36,351 nt of DNA from positions 1 through 36,351 of the forward strand of contig NZ_RAVZ01000058.1 in assembly GCF_003611635.1 (NCBI RefSeq), given 5' to 3'. Source of the DNA: Corallococcus terminator. GTDB lineage: Bacteria; Myxococcota; Myxococcia; Myxococcales; Myxococcaceae. The first letter of the stretch is position 1, and each line of letters opens with the position of its first letter. The notes beneath the pieces are model-generated. The model had not been told where the DNA came from. It saw only the letters and a list, made by a program, of their open reading frames with translations, and made no database searches. The translations under genes were made by a program, and so were the position numbers. Positions 13,001-25,000 of this stretch are shown here, piece by piece.

Positions 13001-16000
13001 CCACAGGCGCTGTTGCGCGAACGACAGCGGCGGGGCGGTGGTGCGATCCGCCCGGGTGAGGGGCGAAGCGTGCGCCTTCGGTACGGCGTGGCCCAGCCGT
13101 TCAGCGAGGGCAGCCACCGTGGGGGCGGTGAACAGCTCACCCACCGGCAGCTCCACGCCCATCGCGGTCCGGATGCGAGCCACCATCCGCGTGGCCAGCA
13201 GTGAGTGGCCGCCCAGCTCGAAGAAGTTGTCGTCGATGCCGACGCCTTCCACGTGCAGCACCTCCGACCAGATGGCCACGAGGCTTGCCTCCAGCGCGTT
13301 GCGTGGCGCCTGGGCACGCCGCTCCGAGGCAATCGGCGCCTCTGGCGCGGGCAGGGCCTTGCGGTCCACCTTGCCGTTGGGGTTGAGCGGCAGGGACGGC
13401 AACCGCACCCACGCGGAGGGCACCATGTACTCGGGGAGCTGCTTCGCGGCGAAGGCCTTCACCGTGTCCAGGTCCAGCGCGATGCCGGTGGGCACGAGGT
13501 AGCCCACGAGGCGCATGTTGCCGGGCACATCCTCCCGGGCCAGCACCACCGCCTCTTGAATCCCGGGGGCCTGCCGCAGCACGGCTTCGACTTCGCCCGG
13601 CTCGATGCGGAAGCCGCGCAGCTTCACCTGGAAGTCGGCGCGGCCCAGGTACTCCACCGTCCCGTCGGACAGCCAGCGCGCCAGGTCACCCGTGCGGTAC
13701 ATGCGCGCGCCGGGCGTGGGGCTGAACGGATCGGGAATGAACCGCTCGGCGGTCAGCTCCGGGCGGCGCCAGTAGCCCCGGCCCACCTGCACGCCCGCCA
13801 GGAACAGCTCACCGGAGACGCCCACCGGCACGGGCTGGCCGTGGCGGTCGAGCACGTAGAGTCGCGTGTTCGCCCCGGGCCGACCGATGGGCACGCGGCG
13901 CAGATCCTCCGTGCGCGGGCAGGGCCAGGCGGTGACCTCCACCGCGGCCTCGGTGGGGCCGTAGTGGTTGAGCACCTCCGCGACGGGCAGCCGCGCATGC
14001 GCGTGGCGCACCAGGTCCGCGGGCAGGGCTTCGCCGCTGCACACCAGACGGCGCAGGTGCGTCAGGCCCTCCAGGCCCGGCTCCTCCACGAAGGCGCGCA
14101 GCATGGACGGCACGAAGTGCGCCGTGGTGATGCGCTGGTCGGCCATCAGCCGCACCAGATAGGCCGGCTCCTGATGGCCACCGGGACGCGCCACCACCAG
14201 CCGCGCTCCGGCCATCAGCGGCCAGAAGCACTCCCAGACGGACACGTCGAAGCTGAACGGCGTCTTCTGCAACACCGTGTCTTCCGACGTGAGGCCGTAC
14301 GCCTGCTGCATCCAGCGCAGGCGGTTGACGACGCCCGCGTGCGCGTTCATCGCGCCCTTCGGACGTCCGGTGCTGCCCGACGTGAAGATGACGTAGGCCA
14401 GCGCGTCGGCGGTGGCCCCCGTCGACGGAGGCGTCGTGGGGTGCCGGGCGATGTCCTCCCAGCCGGTGTCCAGGCTCACGACCTGGGTGTTCGAACCCTC
14501 CAGGGGCAACTTCGAAACGAGGTGCTCCTGCACCAGCAGCACGGGGGCCTGCGTGTCCTCCAACATCCACTGGAGGCGATCGCTCGGGTAGGCCGGATCC
14601 AGCGGTACGTAGGCCGCGCCCGCCTTGAGCACGCCCAGCAGCGCCACGACCATCTCCACTGAGCGTTCCAGGCACACGCCCACCAGCACCTCGGGGCCCA
14701 CGCCCAGCGTGCCGAGGTGGTGCGCGAGCTGGTTGGCCTTCGCGTCGAGCTGCGCGTACGTGAGCTGCTGTCCTTCGAACGCGACGGCGACGGCGTCCGG
14801 GCTCCTCGCGACCTGCTGCTCGAAGAGGTCGTGGATGCGCTCGCCTCGCGGGTACTCCACGCGCGTGTCGTTCCACCGCATGAGGACCTGCTCACGCTCG
14901 TCCCGCGGGAGGAGCGTGAGTCGATCCAGCGGAACGGTGGGGGCGGAGATCATCGCTCCGAGCAACAGCTCCAGGTGCTGGACCATCCGGTTCGCGGTCG
15001 CGGGTTCGAAGAGGGCCGTGCGGTAGAGCAGCACGCCCTCGAAGCCCTCCGGGTTCCGGAACAGCGCCAGCTCCAGGTCGAAGCGTGCGCTCGCCACATC
15101 CGTCTCCAGCAACCGCATCGTCAGGCCGGGAAGGGCCAGCGCTGGCAGCGGCGCGTTCTGGAGCACGAAGAGGGCCTGGAAGAACGGCGTCCGTCCCAGG
15201 TCCCGCGCCGGCTGCAACGCCTCCACCAGCTTCTCGAACGGGACGTCCTGGTGCTCTTGCGCGCCCATCGTCGTGGCGCGCACCTGGGCGAGCAGCTCCC
15301 GGAACGTGAGCGCCTCACCGAAGCGGGCGCGCAGCACGAGCGTGTTCACGAAGAAGCCGATGAGGCTCTCCGTCTCCGCCTGCCGCCGGTTCGCTACGGG
15401 CGAGCCCACCAGCACGTCGTCCTGCCCGGAGTACCGGTGCAGCAACGTCTGGAACGCCGCGAGCCACACCATGTATGGCGTGACGTTCTCCTGCTTCGCC
15501 AGGGCCTCCACCTGCTCGCTCAGGGCTCGCGGAATGCGCACCGGCACCATCGCGCCTTCCTGCGTGAGGACGGCGGGCCGGGGCTTGTCCGTCGGCAGCT
15601 CCAGGACGCCGGAGGCTCCCGCCAGGGTGTCCTTCCACCAGGAGAGCTGCGACTCCAGCCGCTCGCCCTGGAGCCAGTCGCGCTGCCACACGGCGAAGTC
15701 CGCGTACTGCACGGACAGCTCCGGGAGGACAGGGGAGCGGCCCTGGAGAAACGCCTCGTAGAAGGCGTTGATCTCACGCACCAGGACGCCCAGGGACCAG
15801 CCGTCGGAGACGATGTGGTGCGTGTTCAGCACCAACTGGTGCTCTTCCTCGCCGAACTTCAGCAGCAGGGCGCGCATCAGCGGCCCCTCACTCAAGCTGA
15901 ACGGGCGGCGCGCTTCCGCCACCCGCAGTCGCAGGGCCTCCGCGCTCCGCGCCTGAGCCTCCCTCACGTCCGACAGGTCCACCGTTTCAAACGGCACGCG

Positions 16001-19000
16001 GAAGTCCGTGTGGATGATCTGGACAGGCTGGCCGCCCACCTCCTGGAACGTGGTGCGAAGGGCTTCATGCCGCGCCATCAGCGCATCGAGGCTTTCGCGC
16101 AGGGCGCCCACGTCCAGCCTGCCGGTGAACGTCAAGCCGATGGGGATGTTGTAGAGGCTGCTGCCCGGCTCCAGTTGGTCGATGAACCACAGCCGCTGCT
16201 GCGCGAACGAGAGGGGCAGGATGTCCGGCCGCTTCACGGCGACCAGGGAGGCCGGAACCGACGCGGTTGCATCGACGCCCCGGAGCGAGTCGATCCGCGC
16301 GGCCAGCACCGAGACCGTGGCCCTCTCGAAGAACGCGCGCAGCGGCAACTCCACCCCGAACTGCGTCCGCAGGCGGGCCACCACCTGCATGGCCAGCAGC
16401 GAGTGACCGCCCAGGTCGAAGAAGTTGTCGTTCCGCCCCACGGCGGGGGCATGCAACAGCTCCGCCCACATCGCGGCCAGGACCACCTCCGTGGTGGTCT
16501 CGGGCGCTTCGTAGGCGCTCGCGACGGACTGGGAGACTTCCAGCGCGCGCAGCGCCTTGCGGTCCACCTTGCCATTGGGCGTCAGGGGCAACGCGTCGCG
16601 AGGCACCAGCGCCGACGGCAGCATGTACTCCGGCAGCCGCTGCCTCAGGAACTCGCGCAGCGTGCCCGGCTCCAGCTCCTGGTCCGCGACGAAGTAGACG
16701 GTGAGCCGCTTGTCGTCGACGCCTTCCTCGCGCACCAGCGCCACGGCCTCCCGCACGTCCGGGTGGGCGAGCAGCGCGGCTTCCACTTCCGCCAGTTCGA
16801 TGCGGTAGCCCCGCACCTTCACCTGGTCATCCGCGCGGCCCAGGAACTCCATCACCCCGTCGGCCTTCCAGCGCGCCAGGTCTCCGGTGCGGTAGAGGCG
16901 TTCGCCCGGTGAGGGGGAGAAGGGGTTCGGGACGAAGCGCTCGGCGGTGAGGTCCGGCCGCGACAGGTAGCCGCGTGCGAGGCCGTCTCCACCGATGAAG
17001 AGCTCGCCGGGGATTCCCGCGGGCAGCGGCTGTCCGTGCACGTCCAGCACGTAGAGCTGCGTCTCGTTGATGGGGCGTCCGATGGGAATGGACGTGCCCA
17101 CCTGGGCCGCGTCCGTCATGCGGTGCGTGGAGGCGAAGACCGTTGTCTCCGTCGGGCCGTAGGCCGCGCTGACGGTGATGCCCAGGTTCTCCACCACTTG
17201 ACGCACGTGGGGCGCGGAGACGACGTCGCCCCCGGTGAGCACGTGCCGCACGCCCCGGAGGGCTTCGGGCTTCAGCTCCACCACCTGCGCGAAGAGGCCC
17301 GCGGTCAGCCACAGCGTGGTGACGCCATGCCGCTGGAGGGTGCTCATCAGCAGCGCCAGGTCCGATGGCGAGCTGGCCGGGAAGACGACAAGCCGCCCAC
17401 CGAAGAGCAGCGGGGCCCAGATCTCCAGCGTGGACGCATCGAAGGAGATGGGCGCGATGTGCAGGAACGCCACGTCCGGTCCCAGGTCCACGAAGGACGC
17501 GTTGTGCAAGAGGCGCAGCACACCCCGGTGCTCCACCGCCACGCCCTTGGGACGCCCGGTGCTTCCGGACGTGAAGTCCACGTACGCCAGGTGGCGCGCG
17601 TGCGTTCCCGCCTTCACGGGCGACGTCGGCTGTTCCTCCAGGCGCACCTCTTCCACGAAGAGGCAGGGCAGGGTGTCGTCCACGGCCAGCTTCGCGCGCA
17701 CCTCCCGCGTCGTGAGCAGCAGCTTCGGCGGTGCGTCCTCCAGCATCGCGGCCAGACGCTGCGCCGGGTACGCCGCGTCCAGAGGCAGATACGCACCCCC
17801 GGCCTTGAGGATGGCCAGCAGCGCGACGATGAGTTCAACGGAGCGCTCCAGGCACACGGCCACCAGCACATCCGGTCCCACGCCGTGCTCGCGCAGAAGC
17901 TGTGCCCACTGGTTCGTGCGCGCGTCCAGCTCCGCGTACGTCAGGCGCGTGTCCCCGAACTCCAACGCCACCGCGTCCGGCCGGAGCGCGGCCTGCGCCA
18001 TGAAGAGGTCCTGGATGCACGCGTCGCGCGGGTACTCGCCGCCCGTCGCGTTCCACTCCACCAGCACCCGGTTCCGCTCCGCCTCGCCCATCAAGGGCAG
18101 GTGCGCGAGCGGCGCCTCCGGATTCGCGGTGACCTGACGCGCGAGCTCCAGGAGGTGCTCCGCCATCCGCGCCACGGTCGCCTCGTCGAAGAGCGCGGTG
18201 GCGTACTCGAAGCGGCAGGTGATGCCCGTGCGGTTCTCCCAGATCTCCAGACCCAGGTCGAACTTGGACGTGTCCGTGGACACCTCCACCGGGGTCAGCT
18301 CCAGCGACGGCAGTTGGGCCTTGGCCTCCGGCGTGTTGAGCACGTTGAGGACCACCTGGAACAGCGGCGTGCGGCTCAGGTCGCGCGGCAGACCCAGCGT
18401 GTCCAGGATGCGCTCGAACGGCGCGTCCTGACGGGCGTACGCCTCCAGCGCCTGGGCCCGCACCCGGCCCAGCAACTCCGCGAACGACGGTGTTCCTTCC
18501 AACCGCGTGCGGAAGGCCAACGTGTTGACGAAGCAGCCAATCAGGCCTTCCACCTCGGGACGCGTGCGGCCCGCGATGGGCGTGCCCACCACGAAGTCGT
18601 CCTGCCCCGAGTAGCGCGACAACAGCGTCTGGAAGAGCGCCATCATCACCATGAACGACGTGGCGCCCTGCTTGCGGCCCAGGGCCAGCAGCGGCTCCGA
18701 CACCTCGGCCGGAAGCTGGAAGCGGTACAGCGCTCCTTCGAAGGACTGCATCGCCGGACGCGGCCGGTCCGTGGGCAGCTCCAGCGTGGGAGCCCCGAGC
18801 AGTCGCTGCTTCCACCAGCCGACCTGCTCCTCCATGACCGCGCCTTCAAGCCAGTCGCGCTGCCACACCGCGTAGTCCGCGTACTGCACCGGCAGCGGCG
18901 GCAGGGGCGAGGCCAGCCCCGCGTTGAAGCTCGCGTAGAGCACCGTCAGCTCGCGCGCGAGCACCATCGTGCACCACGCGTCGGAGATGGCGTGGTGGAG

Positions 19001-22000
19001 CACCAGCGCCAGCACATGCACCGTGGGCTCCACGCGCACCAGCCACGCGCGGAGGACGACCTTCTCCAGGTCGAAGGGCTGGGTGATGAACCCCTGGCAC
19101 AGCCGCGCCATCTCCGCTTCACGGGCCTCGGGCGTGTCGCCGGTCGCTTCCACCACCGGCAGGGGCAGGCCCCGCGCCGGGTGGACGATCTGCACCGCGC
19201 GGTCATCCCGCAGGGCGTACGTCGTGCGCAGCACCTCGTGTCGGGCCACCAGCTCGTTCAGCGCGGCCTGGAGCGCGGCGGTGTCCATCTGCCCCGTGAG
19301 GCGGAAGGTGGATGCGTTGTTGTACGCGCTGCTCGAAGGCTCCAACTGCTGGAGGTACCAGAGCCGCTGCTGCGCGAAGGACAGCGGCGGCGGCGGGTTC
19401 CGGGGCGCCCTCGGGATGGGCGGCGGCCCGCTGGGGACCACCGTGGCCGTGACGGGACGCGGGGGCGCTTCCGTGCGCGGACGCGCCACGGTCGGCGGCA
19501 GGCGCAGCGTCACCGGCTCCACCCGGCCCTCCGCGCGCAGACGCGCATGGCGGCCGGTGCGGAGCAGCCTCGCGGAGCCCTCCAGCGGATGCGGGACCCA
19601 CCGCTGACGCGCCTCCTCCTCGGACTTCCACAGGCCCCCGGGGAGTCCCGCCCCGGAGAGGGCCAGCTCTCCCACCACGCCCTCCGGCACGGGCTGTCCC
19701 GCCGGGTCCAACACCCAGGCCTGGAGGCTGGACGGGACGCGCTCGTCCGGCGCGCGGGGCAGGAGCGCCCCTTCGTGGGTGCCTCCGGACAGGAGCACCT
19801 CCACGCCCGCGGTCCGGTGCAGCGCGGAGGCAAGCTCCGCCGACGCATCCTCCAGCACCAGCGCGCCCACCGCGCCCAGGGACTCCCGGGCGCCGGGCAG
19901 ATCCGTCAGCGAACGCGCGAGCCGGGCCGACGTGTGCATCAGCACCGCGCCGGATTGCTTCGCCAGCGCGAGCAGCCCCTCCACGCCCTGTTCGCCTTCC
20001 ACCAGCACCTGCTCCTGGCGGGCGGCGCCCTCCGCCTCCATCCGCTCACGCACCGTGGCCAGCCGGCGCAGGCCCTCCAGCACCACCGGGGTCTCCAGGC
20101 CGAAGTCGAGGAGCGCGGCCACCTCGTCCACGTCCGCCTCGCGCACCTCGCGCAGACGCGCCAGGCCGCTCTCCACCGTGCCGATGAGGCCCGTCGTCTT
20201 CGCGTGGTGCTCGAAGGTGTGCTCCAGCAGCGCGTTGATGTCGTCCGGGGAAAGCTTGTCGACGGCGCCCTGGTAGCCCTGCGCCCGCAGCAGGGACGTG
20301 GAGATGTCCGCCGAGCTGCGGAAGTAGTCGAGCAGCGGCTGGCGCACCGTGCGCAGCACCTCCTGCTCGTCGTCGCCCAGGTACGTGTGCAGCATGCAGG
20401 TGATGTGGCCGCGGCCCGGGTGGCCGTTGCGTCGCCACGCGTCGCGGTACAGCGCCACCTTCGACTTCAGCTCCTCCAGCGAGTGCGACATCAGGCCCGT
20501 GAGGACGCCCGCGCCCAGCTCGCCCGCGAGGCGGAAGGTGTCCGGGTTCACCGTGGCCGTGAGCCACACCGGCAGCTCCTTCTGCACCGGCTTCGGACGC
20601 AGCGACAGCTCCACCGTCGTGCCCGCGCCAGCAGGGCGGGTCACCTTCTCGCCGCGCCACAGCGCGCGCAGCGTCTTCAGGTTCTGCAGGAGGATGTCGC
20701 GACGGTTCTCGTAGTTGGCCGGCGCGAAGGTGAAGTCGTGCACGTGCCAGCCCGTCGCCACCGACAGGCCCACGCGGCCCTGTGACACGTTGTCCACCAC
20801 GGACCACTGCTCCGCGATGAGCAGCGGATCATGCAGCGGCAACACCACGCTGCCGGAGCGCAGGCGCAGGTTCTTCGTGACGGCGGCGAGCGCGGCGGAG
20901 ATCACCGCCGGCTGCGGGTAGAGACCCCCGAAGGAGTGGAAGTGCCGCTCCGGCGTCCACACGGCGGAGAAGCCGTTCGCGTCCGCGAACTTCGCGCCCT
21001 CCATCAACAGCTCGTACTTGGGCCCGGTGATCGAGTCCTCATCGTTGGCGAAGTAGATGAGGCTCAGGTCCATCGCCTTGGCCCGGGGACCACCGCCTTG
21101 CAGGTTCACCAGCTTCGCGGTGACCTGCTCCGGTGGGAACACCACGCGCATCCCGCGTGAGAGCGCCCACAGCGCTTCCAGGTCCGGCCGGTCCGGGGCC
21201 GCCTCGCTCGCGGCCAGCCACGTGCCTCCCTCGGTGGGGGACAGCCGCGCGTCCAGGCCGGTGAAGAACTCCGACAGCTCGCTGTGACCCAGCGCCCACG
21301 CGGCCTGTCCCGCGCTCCGGGGCAACAGCCACGCCAGCGCGTCCGCGTTCGCGGCATCCTCTTGGGTGAGCGAGGGCTCCTCGGAGGAGGGGACGTCCTC
21401 CACGTACAACACGCGCGAGGCTTCCACGCGCACGGAGGTGACAAGGTCGCGGGAGGTGATGAGCACCGGCACGCGCGCGCCGTCGGTCGCGTAGCCCGGG
21501 AGGCTGCCCAGGTCGGAGGGCCCCAGCGCGACCCCCGCGCCTCCGGCCTCCAGCACGCCCCACAGCGCGGCCAGCTTCTCCGGCGAGGAGCGCAGGCTCA
21601 CGGCCACGGGGGTCCCCGCCTTCACGCCGAGCGACTTCAAGCGCGCGGCCAGCGTGCCGGCCCGGGCCCCCAGCGAGGCCCAGCTCCAATGCTGCTCGCC
21701 CCGTGACACCGCGACGGCGTCCGACTGACGGGCGCGCCGATCCGCGAGGAGCGTGGGCACGGAGGTGAAGCCGGCCACGGTGCGGGGACGCGGCCATGCG
21801 CGTCGCTCGGCTTCCGTGGACAGGGGCAGGCGGGAGAGCAGGGTGTCGGGGTCGGCGATCGCCGCGGACAGCAGCACCTGGAAGTGCTCCATCAGGCGCT
21901 TCACGGTGCCCGTGTCGAACAGCTCCGTCGCGTACTCCAGCGCACCGTGGAGGCGGCCGGTGGATTCGAAGAGCACCAGCGTGAGGTCGGCCAGCGTGGC

Positions 22001-25000
22001 GCCCCACTGCACAGGCGTGTCGGGCACCTCCACCAGCGAGCCGCGCATGCCCTTGAGCTCCAGCGTCGTCGCGCCCGCGCTGGCGCCGGAGTGGAAGACG
22101 AAGACGGAGTCGGCCATGCGTCCCCGGCCAATGTCCTTGCCGGGGATGAGCGCTTCCACCAGGTATTCGAAGGGCACGTCAGGCCGCGCCTGCGCGTCGT
22201 TCACCTCTTCGCGCACCTGGGCGAGCAGATCGCGGAAGGTCAGGTCGGCCGAGAAGCGGGTGCGGAACGCGGCAGAGTGCGCCACGTAGCCGATGAGCGG
22301 GAACAGCTCCGGCCGGGTGCGGTTGGCGATGGGCGTGCCGACGATGAGGTCCGACTGCCCGCTGTAGCGGTGCAGCAGCGTCTGCCACGCCGCGAGCACG
22401 GTCATGTAGCCGGTGAAGCCCTCGCGCTTCGCGAAGGCGGACAGGTTCCGGGCGAGCGTCGACGGGAAGTCGAGGTCCAGACGCGCGGAGGTGAGCGGGC
22501 TGTTCGCGGGCCGGGGCCGGTCGGTGGGCAGGTCGAGCTGCCGCGGCATGGCGGCCAGTCGCTGACGCCACCACTGCTCCTGCTCGGGCAGGCGCGCTTC
22601 GGCGATGCTCTGGCGCTGCCAGGCACCGAAGTCCGCGTACTGGAGGGGCAGGGGCGCCAGGGGAGACGGACGGCCTTCGATGAAGGCGTCGTAGAGCTGG
22701 CCCAACTCCTGGACGAAGAGCGCGATGGACAGCGTGTCGCAGACGATGTGGTGGATACCGGCCACCAGCAGGTGCTGCCGGGCATCCAGGCGCACGAGCG
22801 CGGTGCGCATCACCGGGCCGTGCACCAGGTCGTACGGCGCGGCGGCGTCCTCGCGGGCGAAGCGAAGGGCCTCGGCCTCGCGGGTCTCCGGCGGGCCCTG
22901 GAGGTCCACGCGCGTGAGCGGGACGCGCATCGTGGCGTGGAAGCGCTGCACCGGGCGGCCGTCCACCACGTCGTATGTGGTGCGCAAGGCCTCGTGGCGC
23001 TGGACGATCTCCTGGATGCCGCGCTCCAGCACGTCGGCGTCCACGACGCCTTCGAGCCGCAGCACGAACGGGATGGTGTACGCGGACAGGCCGGGCAGGT
23101 GCTGCTCCAGCCGCCAGACGCGCTCCTGCACGAAGGACAGGGGCAGGGTCTCCGTGCGCGAACGGCGCACCAGGGGCAGCTCCGCCGAGACGGGAGCCTG
23201 CGGGGCCTGAAGCAGCAGCGACTCCAGGCGCAGGGCGATGCCGGCGACGGTGGGGGCCTCGAAGAGCGCGGCGAGCGGGAGTTGGACGCCGAACGTGTCC
23301 CGTAGCTGGTTGAGGAGCTGGGCGGCCGTCAGCGAGTTGCCGCCGATTTCGAGGAAGTTGTCGTCGCGGCCGACGAAGTCCATGCCCAGGCGCTCACGCC
23401 ACAGCGCGGCCACGCGTTCTTCCAGCTCTCCGCGCGGAGCATCCTCACGGCCCGCGGGAACAGGGACGGAGACCAAGGCGGAGGAGGTCGTGTGCGTGGT
23501 GAGGCCCGGCAGCAGGGGACGCCCGCCGGAGGGCGCGGCGCTGCCCGTTTGCACGGGGGACAGCGATTGCGACACGCCTGCATCGGATGCGGTGACAGCC
23601 GCGTGGGCCGTCGCGTCCACACCCGGAACCGGCGACTGGAGGGCTCGCTGTCCCGGGGCCATGAACTGGGAGGGCAGAGCGCGGGCGCGCGACTCCACCC
23701 ATGCGGCCTTCTCCTGGAACACGTACGTCGGCAGGCGCAGCCGCAGTCGCTGCTCGTGCGCGTAGAACGCGCTCCAGTCCACGAGGACGCCCGCGCTCCA
23801 CAGCTCGCCCATGGCCTGGAGCCAGGACTGCGTCTCCGTCGTCTGCCCGCCTCGGCGCAGCGAGGCCAGCGCACGAACGCGGTCGCTGTCCCTGGCCAGG
23901 TTCGAGCGGACCAGCGGTGTCAGGTCCTGACCGGGACCCACTTCCAGGAGCACGGCGCAGCCCTCTTCCTGGAGCGCGCCCACCGCGTCGCTGAAGCGCA
24001 CCGGCTGGCGCATCTGCTGCGCCCAGTAGTCGGGATCCGTCAGTTGCCCGGGCTGCGCCAGCGTGCCTGTGAGACCGGACACGTACCGCACCGCCGGCTC
24101 CGAGCGGCGCAGGGAAGCCACCACCCGCGCCAGCTCCGGCATCAGCGGCTCCACGTCCGCCGAGTGGAACGCATGCGGCGCGGGCATGCGCACCGCCCCC
24201 GCCTTGCGCTGGCGCAGCTCCGCCTCCAGCCGCTCCACCTCGTCCACCGGCCCGGACACCACGCACCGGTCCGGCGCGTTGACCGCCGCGATCGACAGCC
24301 GCTCCGACAGCAGGGGCAGCACCTGCTCCTGGGGCAGGGCCACCGCGAGCATCGCGCCCGGAGGCAGGTGGTGCATCCGTTCGCCCCGCGCGACCGCGAG
24401 GCGCATCGCATCCTCCAGGGACAGCACGCCCGCGACGCACGCCGCCGCGTACTCCCCGAAGCTGTGCCCCAACACCGCGTGCGGTGTCACGCCCAGGTCC
24501 CGCCACAGCCACGCCAGGGACACCTGCACGCTGAACAGCGCGGGCAACGCTACGCGCGTGTCCGCAAGCGCCGCCGTGGCCTCCGCCTCCGCACCCGTCG
24601 CGGGGGCCAGCAGGTTCGACACCCGCGCGCGCAGAGGTGCCTCCAAGAGCGCGAGGCACGCCTCCAGGTGCGCTCGGAACAGCGGCGAGGCGGACGCCAG
24701 CTCGCGGCCCATGGCGACCTGCTGCGCGCCCTGACCGGAGAACACGAACGCCACGCGAGGCGCACGCGGTGCGCCCTTCACCGACGCCGCCGGCTTGCGC
24801 AGTTGCCGGGCCAGATCCTCCGCGTCCTTCGCCACCAGCGCGCGGCGGAATTCGAAGACCTTGCGGCCCACCGCGTGCGTGAAGGCCAGGTCCGCCAGGG
24901 ACTGGCCTTCCATGCCCGCGAGCACATGCGCCTCCAACTGGCGCGCCGCCGCCTCCAGCGCCTCGGGCGTGCGCGCGGACAGCAGGACGAGCTGGTGGGA

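Larger units (their letters stand above)
5345..18040 (-). repeat. Two-module internal repeat, period about 6.35 kb
   Basis: The block A3-PCP3-C4-A4-PCP4-C5 (about 18040-11690) is repeated as A5-PCP5-C6-A6-PCP6-C7 (about 11690-5345). A third, partial copy begins with A7. Matching landmarks are 6.33-6.37 kb apart. A3, A5 and A7 resemble each other, and the C-terminal parts of A4 and A6 resemble each other. C4 to C7 are close to interchangeable. This suggests expansion by duplication of module pairs followed by pocket changes. Confidence 0.8.

Noticed and set aside
5345..18040. CRISPR-like or transposon-derived repeats
   Set aside because: The repeats are in-frame copies of NRPS modules with no terminal inverted repeats, transposase or spacer pattern.
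19440..20020. A hidden carrier protein between the monooxygenase and C3
   Set aside because: No GGxS-type motif was found in the stretch; it reads as an A-domain remnant followed by a Pro-rich linker.
17036..20785. Long + strand open frame of 1249 codons opposite the synthase
   Set aside because: It is antisense to well-recognised C3, A3 and monooxygenase domains. Its translation is Arg/His/Gln-rich with no domain motif, as expected for a shadow frame in high-GC DNA.
19440..21765. A functional A domain for module 2
   Set aside because: The ATP-binding core, TGD Asp and catalytic Lys motifs are lost and no PCP follows.
23690..23900. A ketoreductase or dehydratase in the PKS module
   Set aside because: Only the usual post-AT linker (LPTYVFQEKAAWVESR) and a low-complexity stretch lie between AT and carrier; there is no Rossmann motif.
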